A stretch of 64,000 bases of DNA from Burkholderiaceae bacterium (GCA_024235995.1 JACKLI010000001.1:2728001-2792000), one strand, 5' to 3'; numbered from the stretch's first letter, positions 16,486 through 25,450 are shown. Notes: generated from the sequence alone by a model not told the origin. Translations and numbers: made by a program.

Positions 16486-17201
16486 GATGAACGTGTTTCC
16501 AGCTGCCGCAGCATGGCTGCTGCCGCGTCCTGCTCGGCGGCGCGGCGCGAGGGGCCCTGGCCCAGGGCCTGCAGATCGAGCTCGGCGATGCGGCACATCA
16601 CCTCGAAGGTCTGCTGGTGCGCCGCGCCCAGCACCTGGGCCACTTCGTACTGCGGCAAATGCATCTTGCGGCCTTGCAGCCATTCCTGCAAGCTGGTCTT
16701 GGCGTCCTTGGCGGCGGCCGACAGGGCCGGCGTGATCTCCACCCGCTCGAACAGGCGGCGGATCAGCGCGTCGGCAGCAAGGTGTCCGCCGTCCAGATAG
16801 ACGGCGCCGATGATGGCCTCCAGTGCATCGGCCAGGATCGAGGGCCGGCGCTGGCCGCCCGAGCGCATCTCGCCCTCGCCCAGGCGCAGCAGAGGCGGCA
16901 GGCCCAGCTCGAGCGCCAGGCGATGCAGGCTGTCCTGGCGCACCAGCTGAGCGCGCAGGCGCGACAGGTCGCCCTCGGCGCCGTCGCCCAGGGCCTCGTA
17001 CAGCATGTGGGCCACGCCCAGCCCCAGCACCGAGTCGCCCAGGAACTCCAGGCGCTCGTTGTGGTCGGCCGAATGGCTGCGATGCGTCAGCGCGCGCTGC
17101 AGCAAGGCCGGGTTGGCGAAGCGATGGTGCAAGCGCTGCTGCAGGGCCTGCAGCTCGGGGGGCAGCGCCGGCCCTGCGGTTTTTTTCTTAGTCGTAACCA
17201 C
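16482..17201 (-). CDS. rnc: Ribonuclease III
   Basis: Double-strand RNA endonuclease for rRNA and mRNA processing. The signature NERLEFLGDSVLG is present, with a second acidic site at LADALEAIIGAVYLDGG, then a double-stranded RNA-binding domain (DAKTSLQEWLQGRKMHLPQY). Start is GTG at 17201, overlapping the preceding stop by 14 bases; no nearer start fits. 239 residues. Operon order lepB-DUF4845-rnc-era is standard. Confidence 0.95.
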   Translation of the reverse strand: MVTTKKKTAGPALPPELQALQQRLHHRFANPALLQRALTHRSHSADHNERLEFLGDSVLGLGVAHMLYEALGDGAEGDLSRLRAQLVRQDSLHRLALELGLPPLLRLGEGEMRSGGQRRPSILADALEAIIGAVYLDGGHLAADALIRRLFERVEITPALSAAAKDAKTSLQEWLQGRKMHLPQYEVAQVLGAAHQQTFEVMCRIAELDLQALGQGPSRRAAEQDAAAAMLRQLETRSS

Positions 17202-17556
17202 CGGCCGAAGAGCCCCGGTATTTGATCAGCAGGTAGGCCGGGCCGAACAAGGGGATTTCCTTGTCGTAGGCAAAGCGCACCACCACCTTGTCGTTCACCT
17301 TGGTGACGTCCAGGTCCTTGCCCGTGATGGACGTGATGTAGTCCACCGAGGCCGTGCGGTCGAAGGAGGCCCGCACCGCCGGCACCGTGTCGCCGTCGCC
17401 CGCGGCCTTCTTGGCCGCCTTGACGATGGACATGTACTCGCTCGCGGTCGGCACCACCTTGGCGCCGACGATGGCCACGAAGGCCAGCACCACGCCCAGA
17501 AACAGCAGGCCGATGAACGAGATGCCGCGCTGCGACGCGGGTGACGTGTGCTTCAT
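17188..17556 (-). CDS. DUF4845 family membrane protein
   Basis: A 122-residue protein with one N-terminal membrane helix (GISFIGLLFLGVVLAFVAIVG) and an extracytoplasmic tail. It matches the DUF4845 proteins placed between lepB and rnc in betaproteobacteria. Function is unknown. ATG at 17556 with a GGGGAGAG ribosome site upstream. Confidence 0.85.
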   Translation of the reverse strand: MKHTSPASQRGISFIGLLFLGVVLAFVAIVGAKVVPTASEYMSIVKAAKKAAGDGDTVPAVRASFDRTASVDYITSITGKDLDVTKVNDKVVVRFAYDKEIPLFGPAYLLIKYRGSSAGGYD

Positions 17557-17570
17557 GTGTGCTCTCCCCA

Positions 17571-18542
17571 TTATTTGAAGGGCCCGATGCGGCCCAGGTT
17601 GCCGAAATTCATCCAGACGAAGAAGGCCTTGCCGACGATGTTGCCGTTGGGCACGAAACCCCAGTAACGCGAGTCGAGCGAATTGTCGCGGTTGTCGCCC
17701 ATCATGAAGTAGTGCCCCTCCGGCACCTTGCAGGTCACGCCCTCGATGCTGTAGCGGCACTGGTCGCGGTACGGGAACTGGTCCGGGTTGCCGATGAAGG
17801 CGGCGCGGCGCGTGTCGACGATGATGTCGTGGTGCACGTCGCCGAGCTGCTCGTTGAACTGCTTGAAGTACTCCATGCTGGACTCGTCGAAGAAGTCCGA
17901 CACCGCCGCCTGGGGCACTTCCTTGCCGTTGATGGTCAGGCGCTTGTTGAGGTAAGACACCTCGTCGCCCGGCAAGCCGATTACGCGCTTGATGTAGTCC
18001 ACGCTGGGCTTGGGCGGGTAGCGGAACACCACCACGTCGCCCCGCTGGATGGGGCTGCCCTGCGTCACCTGGGTGTTGACCACCGGCAGGCGCAAGCCGT
18101 AGGTGAATTTGTTCACCAGGATCAGGTCGCCCACCAGCAGCGTCGGGATCATCGAGCCGGACGGAATCTTGAACGGCTCGACCACGAAGGAGCGCAGCAT
18201 GAACACGATCAGGATGACCGGGAACAGCCCCGCCGTCCAGTCCAGCCACCAGGGCTGGGCCAGCAGGCGCTCGCGCGCGCCGTCCAGGTCCTCGTCGTCG
18301 ACCTTGCTGATGCCCTGCGCCGCCAGCTCGGCGCGCCGGCGCGCGCGCTGCTCGGTCAGCGCCTGGGCGGCGGCGCGGCGGCGCGGCAGAAAGATGAAGC
18401 GGTCGGCCAGCCAGTACAGGCCGGTGACGACGGTGGCCAGAAACAGCAGCAGGGCAAAGTTGCCCTCGATCGACCCGGTGTACCAGGCCGCGGCGTAGCC
18501 CACGAAGGCAGCCAGAATGATGGCGGTGAGGATGGGCATCAT
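17571..18542 (-). CDS. lepB: Signal peptidase I
   Basis: Membrane serine protease that removes signal peptides. Two N-terminal membrane segments precede FKIPSGSMIPTLLVGD (catalytic Ser), PSVDYIKRVIGLPGDE (catalytic Lys) and the C-terminal GDNRDNSLDSRYWG box. 323 residues. The first of two tandem ATGs (18542) overlaps the lepA stop as ATGA. Confidence 0.96.
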   Translation of the reverse strand: MMPILTAIILAAFVGYAAAWYTGSIEGNFALLLFLATVVTGLYWLADRFIFLPRRRAAAQALTEQRARRRAELAAQGISKVDDEDLDGARERLLAQPWWLDWTAGLFPVILIVFMLRSFVVEPFKIPSGSMIPTLLVGDLILVNKFTYGLRLPVVNTQVTQGSPIQRGDVVVFRYPPKPSVDYIKRVIGLPGDEVSYLNKRLTINGKEVPQAAVSDFFDESSMEYFKQFNEQLGDVHHDIIVDTRRAAFIGNPDQFPYRDQCRYSIEGVTCKVPEGHYFMMGDNRDNSLDSRYWGFVPNGNIVGKAFFVWMNFGNLGRIGPFK

Positions 18543-20347
18543 TCCTCCACCTGCAAAATGGCCAGAAATGCCTCTTGGGGCACCTCGACCGAACCGATCT
18601 GCTTCATGCGTTTCTTGCCTGCTTTTTGTTTCTCGAGCAACTTGCGCTTGCGCGTGATGTCGCCGCCGTAGCATTTTGCCAGCACGTTCTTGCGCAGCGC
18701 CTTGATGTTCTCGCGCGCGATGATGTTGGCGCCAATGGCCGCCTGGATCGCCACGTCGAACTGCTGGCGGCTGATGATCTCGCGCATCTTGGCGGCCACC
18801 GCCCGCCCGCGGTACTGCGCCTGGCTGCGGTGCACGATGATGGACAGCGCGTCCACGCGCTCGCCGTTGAGCAGGATGTCGACCTTCACCACGTCGGAGG
18901 CGCGGTACTCCTTGAACTCGTAGTCCATCGACGCATAGCCGCGGCTGACGGACTTGAGCTTGTCGAAGAAGTCCAGCACGATCTCGCCCAGCGGCAGCTC
19001 GTAGGTCAGCATCACCTGGCGGCCGTGGTACTGCATGTTCAGCTGCACGCCGCGCTTCTGGTTGCACAGCGTCATCACCGGGCCCACGTAGTCCTGCGGC
19101 ATGAACAGGTGCACGGTGACGATGGGCTCGCGGATTTCCTGGATGCGCGCCTGGTCGGGCATCTTCGCCGGGTTCTCCACCAGGATCACCTCGCCGTCAC
19201 CCTTCTCCACCTGATAGACCACGCTGGGCGCGGTGGTGATCAGGTCCTGGTCGAACTCGCGCTCCAGGCGCTCCTGCACGATCTCCATGTGCAGCAGGCC
19301 CAGAAAGCCGCAGCGAAAGCCGAAGCCCAGCGCCTGGCTGACCTCGGGCTCGAAGCGCAGTGACGAGTCGTTGAGCTGCAATTTTTCCAGGCTGTCGCGC
19401 AGCTGGTCGTACTGGTTGGCCTCGGTCGGATACAGGCCGGCAAACACCTGCGGCTGCACCTCCTTGAAGCCGGGCAGCGCCTGGCTTGCCGGGCCCAGGT
19501 TGTTGGGCAGCTTCTTGTCGATGGTGATGGTGTCACCTACCTTGGCGGCTTTCAACTCCTTGATGCCGGCAATGATGTAGCCCACCTCGCCGGCCTTGAG
19601 CTGCTCGCGCTGCACGTTGGCGGGGGTGAACACGCCCAGTTGGTTGGCCTCGTAGGCGGCGCCGGTGGCCATCATGCGAAAGCGCTCGCCCTTCTTCAGC
19701 TCGCCATCGACCACGCGCACCAGCATCACCACGCCCACGTAGGCGTCGAACCAGCTGTCGATGATCATGGCACGCAGCGGCGCATCGGGCTTGCCGCGCG
19801 GCGCCGGCACCTTGGCCACGATCTGCTCGAGCACGTCGTCGATGCCCATGCCGGTCTTGGCCGAGATGGCGATCGCCTCGCTGGCGTCGATGCCGATCAC
19901 ATCCTCGATCTCGGCCTTGGCGCCTTCCGGATCGGCCTGCGGCAGATCCATCTTGTTGAGCACCGGCAGCACCTCCACGCCCAGCTCGAGCGCGGTGTAG
20001 CAGTTGGCCACCGTCTGCGCCTCCACGCCCTGCGAGGCATCGACCACCAGCAGCGCGCCCTCGCACGCCGACAGCGAGCGCGAGACCTCGTACGAGAAGT
20101 CCACGTGGCCCGGCGTGTCGATCAGATTGAGGTTGTAGACCTGCCCGTTGCGCGCCGTGTATTGCAGCGCCGCGGTCTGTGCCTTGATGGTTATCCCCCG
20201 CTCCTTCTCGATGTCCATCGAGTCGAGCACCTGCGCCTGCATGTCGCGCTCGGCCAGTCCACCGCAGCGCTGAATCAGGCGGTCGGCCAGCGTCGATTTG
20301 CCGTGGTCGATGTGCGCGATGATTGAAAAATTTCTGATGTGATCCAT
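18539..20347 (-). CDS. lepA: Translation elongation factor 4 (LepA)
   Basis: Ribosome-associated GTPase (EF4). GTPase motifs: AHIDHGKST, DTPGHVDF and NKMDLP. The C-terminal lysine-rich region (AKCYGGDITRKRKLLEKQK) is the LepA-specific domain. 602 residues, normal. The start MDHIRNFSIIAHIDHGK is conserved. It heads the lepA-lepB-DUF4845-rnc-era run and is preceded by an unusual leader (see 20392-20490). Confidence 0.97.
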   Translation of the reverse strand: MDHIRNFSIIAHIDHGKSTLADRLIQRCGGLAERDMQAQVLDSMDIEKERGITIKAQTAALQYTARNGQVYNLNLIDTPGHVDFSYEVSRSLSACEGALLVVDASQGVEAQTVANCYTALELGVEVLPVLNKMDLPQADPEGAKAEIEDVIGIDASEAIAISAKTGMGIDDVLEQIVAKVPAPRGKPDAPLRAMIIDSWFDAYVGVVMLVRVVDGELKKGERFRMMATGAAYEANQLGVFTPANVQREQLKAGEVGYIIAGIKELKAAKVGDTITIDKKLPNNLGPASQALPGFKEVQPQVFAGLYPTEANQYDQLRDSLEKLQLNDSSLRFEPEVSQALGFGFRCGFLGLLHMEIVQERLEREFDQDLITTAPSVVYQVEKGDGEVILVENPAKMPDQARIQEIREPIVTVHLFMPQDYVGPVMTLCNQKRGVQLNMQYHGRQVMLTYELPLGEIVLDFFDKLKSVSRGYASMDYEFKEYRASDVVKVDILLNGERVDALSIIVHRSQAQYRGRAVAAKMREIISRQQFDVAIQAAIGANIIARENIKALRKNVLAKCYGGDITRKRKLLEKQKAGKKRMKQIGSVEVPQEAFLAILQVEE

Positions 20348-20391
20348 CAACGAACGAGGGCAAGTAATTGATTGCGCTTTGATCGCGCATG

Positions 20392-20424
20392 AAAAAAGGG
20401 CGCGTCCTGAATGTGACGCGCCCT
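20392..20424 (-). terminator. Intrinsic terminator/attenuator in the lepA leader
   Basis: On the minus strand GGGCGCGTC (20423-20415) and GACGCGCCC (20406-20398) form a perfect 9-bp stem with an 8-base loop, extended by a further A-T pair, followed by six T (20397-20392). It lies 44 bases before the lepA ATG and downstream of the apparent lepA promoter, so it should reduce read-through into lepA or end a short RNA. Confidence 0.75.
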
Positions 20425-20463
20425 CAACCAACAATCTATGGCAACTGCGATGGTTGGAGCTTC

Positions 20464-20490
20464 ATTGTAGGCAAAAACCGCGGGTGCCAA
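20464..20490 (-). promoter_or_regulatory. Sigma-70-like promoter for lepA
   Basis: Minus strand: TTGGCA (20490-20485), 15-base spacer, TACAAT (20469-20464). The spacer is short by 2 bases, but both hexamers are good. The predicted start near 20457 falls at the base of the CAACCA/TGGTTG stem. Confidence 0.5.
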
Positions 20491-20549
20491 GATCGAAAAT
20501 ACAAATGGCGAGGGCGTTGCGAGGTCACAACGGAAAATTCATCAACAAC

Positions 20550-20558
20550 TTATCCACA
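20550..20558 (+). promoter_or_regulatory. Consensus DnaA box
   Basis: TTATCCACA, a perfect match to the DnaA-binding consensus, in AT-rich DNA about 60 bp upstream of the lepA -35 element. A one-mismatch copy (TGATCCACA) occurs near 20720. Binding is not shown. Confidence 0.45.
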
Positions 20559-20841
20559 GTTTTCGCATCAAGTGCCGTGAACAAGCTGTGATTTGAACGT
20601 GCACACCTTGTGAAAAAGCACGGCGCTTTGCGCATCGTGGGCTCAACCCGCCGTGATATGCCGAAATGCGTAGAACGTCGGGCTCGATTTTACCGAACTT
20701 CATCTGAGCGCCCGGCGCTTGATCCACATGGGCCGGCGCCCTTCGAACCCCTTGCCAGCCGCCTGGCCGGCTCGCCGGCCGTGGCAAACCCGTCAAACTC
20801 GACTCTTTCCTGGGGTTTTTCGGCGCCGATCCGGCCTCCCT

Positions 20842-22338
20842 TCAGCGCGCCGCCCGAACCAGCACGAACTGCACCATGTCGCCACGCTGCACCAGCATGT
20901 TGACCGGCTTGCCGCGATCGGCCTTGGCCACGGCGGCCTCGAACTCGCGCACATTCGCGACCTCGGTGTTGCCCACGGCCAGGATCACGTCGCCCTCGCG
21001 CAGCCCGGCGCGCGCGGCGGCGTCGGCCACCGCCGTCACGCGCACGCCGTGCCTGGCCTTGAGCTCCTTGCGCTGCGCGTCGCTCAGCTCGGCCACCGTC
21101 ACGCCCAGGGCCTGCACCGTGCCGGCGGCCTTGGCCGGCTCGCTGCCGCGCGCGGCCGGCTTGCCGCCGGCAGCCGCCACCGTATCGGGCTCCAGCTCGG
21201 CGATGGTGATGCTCAGGTCGCGGTTCTGGCCACGGCGAAACACCGTCAAGGTGCTGCGCGTGCCCGGCTTGGTGTTGCCCACCAGGCGCGGCAGGTCGCT
21301 CGCCTTGTCGATGGTCTTGCCGTCGAAGCGAACGATGATGTCGCCTGCCTCGACCCCGGCCTTCTCGGCGGGCGAACCGCTCTCGACGTTGCGCACCAGC
21401 GCCCCCTGCGGCTTGCCCAGGCCGATGGACTCGGCCACCTCGCGCGTGACCTGGTCGATGCGCACGCCGATGCGCCCGCGCGTGACGTGGCCGCTGGCGC
21501 GCAGCTGATCGCTCACGCGCATGGCCTCGTCGATGGGAATGGCGAACGAGATGCCCATGAAGCCGCCCGAGCGCGAGTAGATCTGGCTGTTGATGCCCAC
21601 CACCTCGCCGCGCATGTTGATCAGCGGCCCGCCCGAGTTGCCGGGGTTGACGGCCACGTCGGTCTGGATGAAGGGCAGGTAGTCGCCCGTGTCGCGCTGC
21701 TTGGCGCTGACGATGCCGGCGGTGACGGTGTTCTCCAGCCCGAAGGGCGAGCCGATGGCCATCACCCACTCGCCCACGCGCAGGCGGCCCACGTCGCCCA
21801 CCTTGACGAACGGCAGGCCGGTGGCAGCGATCTTGACCAGCGCCACGTCGGTGCGCTTGTCGGCCCCCACGATGCGGGCCTTGAACTCGCGCTTGTCGGT
21901 CAGGGTGACGATGACCTCGTCGGCGCCATCGACCACGTGCGCATTGGTCATGACATAGCCGTCGGCCGACAGGATGAAGCCCGAGCCCACGCCGCGCGGC
22001 ACCTCTTCGTCGGGCATTTGCGGCGCCGGCCGGTTGGGCCGGCCGGGGCGCGGCAGGTTGGGCATGGGCACGCCGAAGAAGCGCCGGAAGAACTCCTGCA
22101 TCTCGGGGTCCATCGCCCCGTCCTCGCTGCCCTTGGCGCTCGCCCGCTCCATGGTGCGGATGTTGACCACCGCCGGGCCGACCTGGTCGACCAGGTCGGT
22201 GAAGTCCGGCAGGGTGCGCACCACGGGCGCCGGCTGGGCCAACGCGGGCAGCGCGGCGGTCCAGGCGCCAGCGCTCATCAGCAGCGGCACGATCAGGCCC
22301 GCGAGCCGGGTTCGACTGGAGACAGCGGTTTTCATCAT
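20842..22338 (-). CDS. degP: Periplasmic serine protease DegP/MucD (HtrA family)
   Basis: Envelope-stress protease/chaperone. A signal peptide (LAGLIVPLLMSAGAWTAALP...ALA) is followed by a trypsin-like domain with His in MTNAHVVDGAD, Asp in RTDVALVKI and Ser in NPGNSGGPLI, then two PDZ domains (GALVRNVESGSPAEKAGVEAG and VRVTAVADAAARAGLREGD). 498 residues. ATG at 22338 is chosen because GGA stands about 10 bases upstream; an alternative ATG at 22359 lacks a ribosome site. Downstream of rpoE-rseA-rseB, as expected for a RpoE-regulated gene. Confidence 0.94.
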   Translation of the reverse strand: MMKTAVSSRTRLAGLIVPLLMSAGAWTAALPALAQPAPVVRTLPDFTDLVDQVGPAVVNIRTMERASAKGSEDGAMDPEMQEFFRRFFGVPMPNLPRPGRPNRPAPQMPDEEVPRGVGSGFILSADGYVMTNAHVVDGADEVIVTLTDKREFKARIVGADKRTDVALVKIAATGLPFVKVGDVGRLRVGEWVMAIGSPFGLENTVTAGIVSAKQRDTGDYLPFIQTDVAVNPGNSGGPLINMRGEVVGINSQIYSRSGGFMGISFAIPIDEAMRVSDQLRASGHVTRGRIGVRIDQVTREVAESIGLGKPQGALVRNVESGSPAEKAGVEAGDIIVRFDGKTIDKASDLPRLVGNTKPGTRSTLTVFRRGQNRDLSITIAELEPDTVAAAGGKPAARGSEPAKAAGTVQALGVTVAELSDAQRKELKARHGVRVTAVADAAARAGLREGDVILAVGNTEVANVREFEAAVAKADRGKPVNMLVQRGDMVQFVLVRAAR

Positions 22339-22360
22339 GTCAATGATCCATTTGCGCATG

Positions 22361-22565
22361 AAACGCAAAGAGCCAAAGAGCCGCGGAGCAGGCCACGCCA
22401 GCGAGCGCCGTGGTCGGGGTTTCCCCGACCAGAGGCGATGCCCCTTGAGGGGGCTGAGGTCTGCGGCTCCAGACCTGCCTGCGCAGGTCTGGACAGACCG
22501 AAGGGCCGCCGCCTCTGGCGGCGAGCACCGGGCGCAACAACGCGCAGCGTGTGGAGACTGGGGGT
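22361..22565 (-). repeat. Dispersed intergenic repeat, copy 2
   Basis: Minus-strand landmarks match 9633-9775 in order: CCCCCAGTCTCCACACGCTG, GCGTTGTTGCGCCC, CCCCCTCAAGGGG, CGGGGAAACCCCGACC, GGCCTGCTCCGCGG, TCTTTGGCTCTTTG. It also holds an inner palindrome, CCAGACCTGCGCAGGTCTGG with a CTG inserted in its centre. It occupies the rseB-degP gap. Confidence 0.7.
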
Positions 22566-22568
22566 GTT

Positions 22569-23663
22569 TCATTTGTCATGCCGGAGGTTGTCCAGCAGCG
22601 CGGTCAGGGTCTGGCGCGGCACCTCGCCGATCAGGGTGACCCACCAGGGCCCCTGGGCGCCGGGCCAGCGGCGGCTCATGGCATGCGTGGCGCCCAGGCT
22701 GGACACCCCGGCATGCACGTGGCGCTTGGCGTCGAACGGCTCAATGAACACCGACACCGTCGCCAGGCCGTCCGAAAACACCCACTGCACGACCGAGCTG
22801 GACGCACCCATCGACTGCCGGAAGCACCCCTGCGGCTCGAAACCGGGCACCGGCTGCTCCAGGCGCCAGCCTTCGCGCGCGGCGTCGATGCGCACGCGCT
22901 CGATGCGCACGTTGCGCCAGCCCTCGGTGCTGGGCATCGCCAGCTGGGTCTTGACGGCCTGCTGCGGCGGATCGAGCTGCACCTCCGAAAACGCCGACTG
23001 CTCCAGCACCTTGCCGGCGGCGTCCAGCGTCTGGGTCTTCAACACCAGGCCCGTGCGGCGCTCGCTCCAGATGCGGTAGCCAAAGCGCCACGGATCGACC
23101 GGCTTCAGCACCACGACGTCGGTGACCATGCCGGCCACGCGGTCCTGGCCCGTCTCCTCGGCCGTGTAGTGCTGGGCCGCGGCCTGGTCGGCGCCGGGGC
23201 GCAGCAGGTTGGGAAAGCGCCCGCCGGGCGCGCGCTGTTCGGAGCGCAGCACGTGGGCGTCGGGCAGCAGCAGGCTGACCTCGTCGTTGCGCCGGAAGCT
23301 CGAGCGCGGCGGGCCGGACAGCGCATCGACCCGCTCGAGCTGCACGTCGCCCTGGCACAGGTGCCAGATGCGCGCGCTGGCCATGGCGCCGTTGGATGCG
23401 CTGACCACGTAGGTGCCGACGAAGGACGGCACGCTGGAGCCCTGCTGCAGGCGCACCAGCCATTCGTCCACGCTGCGCTGGGGCGGCCCCACGGGCCGGC
23501 CGGAGCCGCCGCCGAACGCGCCTTGCGCGGCGGCCGCGCTCAGCACGCCGCCGGCGCACCACAGCAGCGCCAGCGCGCTCATGCGGCGCATCCAGCCGCG
23601 GCGCCACGGCGCGTCGGCCAAGCTTGCCAGGCGCTCGGCGCCCTCCCCGGCCAGCCGGTTCAA
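22569..23663 (-). CDS. rseB: Sigma-E regulatory protein RseB/MucB
   Basis: Periplasmic protein that binds RseA and senses envelope stress. A hydrophobic export signal (MSALALLWCAGGVLSAAAA) is followed by a MucB/RseB domain: DEWLVRLQQGSSVPSFVGTY, WRFGYRIWSERRTGLVLKTQ, and a C-terminal VSVFIEP. The frame opens with TTG at 23663 overlapping the rseA stop (TTGA); an ATG at 23591 nearer the signal peptide is also possible. Downstream of rpoE-rseA. Confidence 0.88.
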   Translation of the reverse strand: MNRLAGEGAERLASLADAPWRRGWMRRMSALALLWCAGGVLSAAAAQGAFGGGSGRPVGPPQRSVDEWLVRLQQGSSVPSFVGTYVVSASNGAMASARIWHLCQGDVQLERVDALSGPPRSSFRRNDEVSLLLPDAHVLRSEQRAPGGRFPNLLRPGADQAAAQHYTAEETGQDRVAGMVTDVVVLKPVDPWRFGYRIWSERRTGLVLKTQTLDAAGKVLEQSAFSEVQLDPPQQAVKTQLAMPSTEGWRNVRIERVRIDAAREGWRLEQPVPGFEPQGCFRQSMGASSSVVQWVFSDGLATVSVFIEPFDAKRHVHAGVSSLGATHAMSRRWPGAQGPWWVTLIGEVPRQTLTALLDNLRHDK

Positions 23664-24286
23664 CGCGCGGACCCTTCGAACGTGGCGGCGCGCAGGAAGC
23701 CCGCCGTGTTGCCGAACGCCGACACCCCGGCCGCCTGGCGGTGCGCGGCCAGCAACTGGTCGAGTTCGGGGTCGCGCAGCATCACGGGCGCGGCGGGGGC
23801 CGGTGTCGCGGCCGCCAGGCTCTGGTCGGCCACCGGCACCACGGCCGCGGCGGGCACCGCCGGACTCGTGCTCAGGGCCAGCTTCGCCCCGCCCGCCGGC
23901 GCCTGCGGGCCGATGCCGCCGAGCACGCCCCAGCCGATGGCCGCCACGGCCGCCAGCGAGGCGAAGCCGGCCGCCATCTTCCAGCGAAACACGCCGTCGT
24001 TGGCCGCATCGTGCCGCGTTTCGGCCACCACGCTCACCGCCGGGGCGATGGCCAGCCCTTGCGGCGCCTCCTGCGGCGGCAGGTGCTGGCGCAGGCGCGC
24101 CACGAAGGCCGCGTCGCCCCGCCCGTCGCCCAAGTCGGGCGCGCGCAGCACGTCGCCGATCAGGTGGTACAGGTGCCAGCTCTCGCGGGCCTGCACGTCG
24201 TCGGCCGACGCCAGCACGGCCGCGGCCTGCGCGGGCGTCAGCTCGCCATCCATCAGGGCAGAAATCTGTTCACGATCGCAGTTCAT
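23660..24286 (-). CDS. rseA: Anti-sigma-E factor RseA
   Basis: Single-pass membrane anti-sigma factor. The cytoplasmic N-terminus (CDREQISALMDGELTP ... WHLYHLIGDVLR) is the RpoE-binding domain, the membrane helix is about residues 104-124 (MAAGFASLAAVAAIGWGVLG), and an alanine/proline-rich periplasmic tail would bind RseB. 208 residues; lies 18 bases after rpoE. Confidence 0.92.
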   Translation of the reverse strand: MNCDREQISALMDGELTPAQAAAVLASADDVQARESWHLYHLIGDVLRAPDLGDGRGDAAFVARLRQHLPPQEAPQGLAIAPAVSVVAETRHDAANDGVFRWKMAAGFASLAAVAAIGWGVLGGIGPQAPAGGAKLALSTSPAVPAAAVVPVADQSLAAATPAPAAPVMLRDPELDQLLAAHRQAAGVSAFGNTAGFLRAATFEGSAR

Positions 24287-24304
24287 GACGACACACCTCC
24301 AGCG

Positions 24305-24931
24305 TCACCAGCGTTTGCCGGACTGGTGACTGAGCAAGGGTTTGACCTTGGCCGAGATCGCCTCACGCGCCCGGAAGATCCGGCTGCGTACGGTTCCGAT
24401 GGGACAGTTCATGGTCTCGGCAATCTCTTCGTAACTCAGGCCTTCGATCTCGCGCAAGGTGATGGCCTGGCGCAAATCCTCGGGCAGGGCTTCCATGGCG
24501 GCATTCACGGCGGCGGCGATTTCCCGGGCCGCCAGCTCGGATTCCGGCGTGGACTCGGAAATTAGTTCGTTCTCGCGGCGCGAAGTTTCATCGTCGTCGT
24601 CGACCGAACGCAGCGCCGCCTCGGTGACGATCGGGTCGCGCTTGAGCTCCAGCAGCGCCTTCTTGGCGGTGTTGACGGCGATCCGGTACAGCCAGGTGTA
24701 GAACTGCGCGTCGCCCCGAAACTTCGGCAGCGCCCGCCAGGCGCGGATGAAGGTCTCCTGCGCGATGTCGTCCACCAGGTCGACGTCGCGCACCAGGCGC
24801 CCGATCAGGCGCGTGATCCGGCGCTGGTACTTGATGACCAGCAACTCGTAGGCCCGGGCGTCGCCCGCGGCGGCGCGCTGCACCAGCAGCGCTTCGTTTT
24901 CGGGGGGTGGAGTGGAGGATGACACCGACAC
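24305..24931 (-). CDS. rpoE: RNA polymerase sigma-E factor
   Basis: ECF sigma factor for envelope stress. Region 2 has DIAQETFIRAWRALPKFRGDA and FYTWLYRIAVNTAKK; region 4 has LPEDLRQAITLREIEGLSYEEIAETMNC then GTVRSRIFRAREA. 208 residues. First gene of rpoE-rseA-rseB-degP. Confidence 0.96.
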   Translation of the reverse strand: MSVSSSTPPPENEALLVQRAAAGDARAYELLVIKYQRRITRLIGRLVRDVDLVDDIAQETFIRAWRALPKFRGDAQFYTWLYRIAVNTAKKALLELKRDPIVTEAALRSVDDDDETSRRENELISESTPESELAAREIAAAVNAAMEALPEDLRQAITLREIEGLSYEEIAETMNCPIGTVRSRIFRAREAISAKVKPLLSHQSGKRW

Positions 24932-24961
24932 GGTCGGCCCGCAGCCCGGCGCTACAAGCGC

Positions 24962-25450
24962 TCAGGCCCGCGCGCCCTCCCCCAGATCGGCGGCCGAGGC
25001 CGGTGCCGGCGTGCCAGCATGCACGGCGCAGCGCAGCAGGTGCCAGCCGGCCGCATCGCGTCCGGCCTGCGCCCACAGCCAGCGGCCGCGCCCCAGCTCA
25101 GGGCCGCTCGCGCGCAACAGCAGGGCCCATTGCAGGTCCAGGCGCACCTCCACCCGCTGAACGGCGAGGTCGCCCCATGCATCCGCGGCGCCGGGGTCCA
25201 GCCGCCACTGCGCGCCGTCCCAGCTCAAGCGCCGCGGGCGCTGGGTCCGCCACCAGCGGGCCAAGGCGGCGCCCGCCAGCAGCGGCGCGCCCAGCAGCGC
25301 GGCCGCCTGCCAGCCCGGGGCGGCCAGGCTCGGCTGCAGCATCAGCGCTACCACCTCGGCCGCCAAGCCCAGGGCCCACAGGCCCAGCAGCAGGGCTGCC
25401 AGCTGCGGTGTGCGACCGGTGGGATGGGTGACGGCAGGGGCAGCGTGCAT
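24962..25450 (-). CDS. Conserved small membrane protein (YgfX-like)
   Basis: A 162-residue protein with two hydrophobic segments near the N-terminus (LAALLLGLWALGLAAEVVAL and GWQAAALLGAPLLAGAALA), then a soluble part with RRLSWDGAQWRLDP ... WALLLRASG ... WHLLRCAV. The layout resembles the YgfX/CptA membrane proteins, but similarity is weak by eye. It sits between fabF and rpoE, a position often filled by such a protein in betaproteobacteria. Function unknown. Confidence 0.65.
   Translation of the reverse strand: MHAAPAVTHPTGRTPQLAALLLGLWALGLAAEVVALMLQPSLAAPGWQAAALLGAPLLAGAALARWWRTQRPRRLSWDGAQWRLDPGAADAWGDLAVQRVEVRLDLQWALLLRASGPELGRGRWLWAQAGRDAAGWHLLRCAVHAGTPAPASAADLGEGARA

Larger units (their letters stand above)
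20348..20841. other. 494-bp intergenic region between lepA and degP
   Basis: No convincing protein gene. It contains, from the lepA side, a terminator-type hairpin (20392-20424), a small upstream hairpin (20425-20456), a sigma-70-like promoter for lepA (20464-20490), a perfect DnaA box (20550-20558), and a GC-rich hairpin GGCCGG-CTCG-CCGGCC at 20765-20780 after the degP stop that lacks a T run. The middle part is clearly more AT-rich than the flanking genes. Confidence 0.7.

Noticed and set aside
20379..20591. Plus-strand 70-codon frame between lepA and degP
   Set aside because: It runs through the terminator hairpin and promoter on the other strand, has no ribosome site and no recognisable domain.
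20348..20841. Replication origin suggested by the DnaA box and AT-rich patch
   Set aside because: Only one perfect box, with no dnaA, dnaN, parA or gidA nearby.
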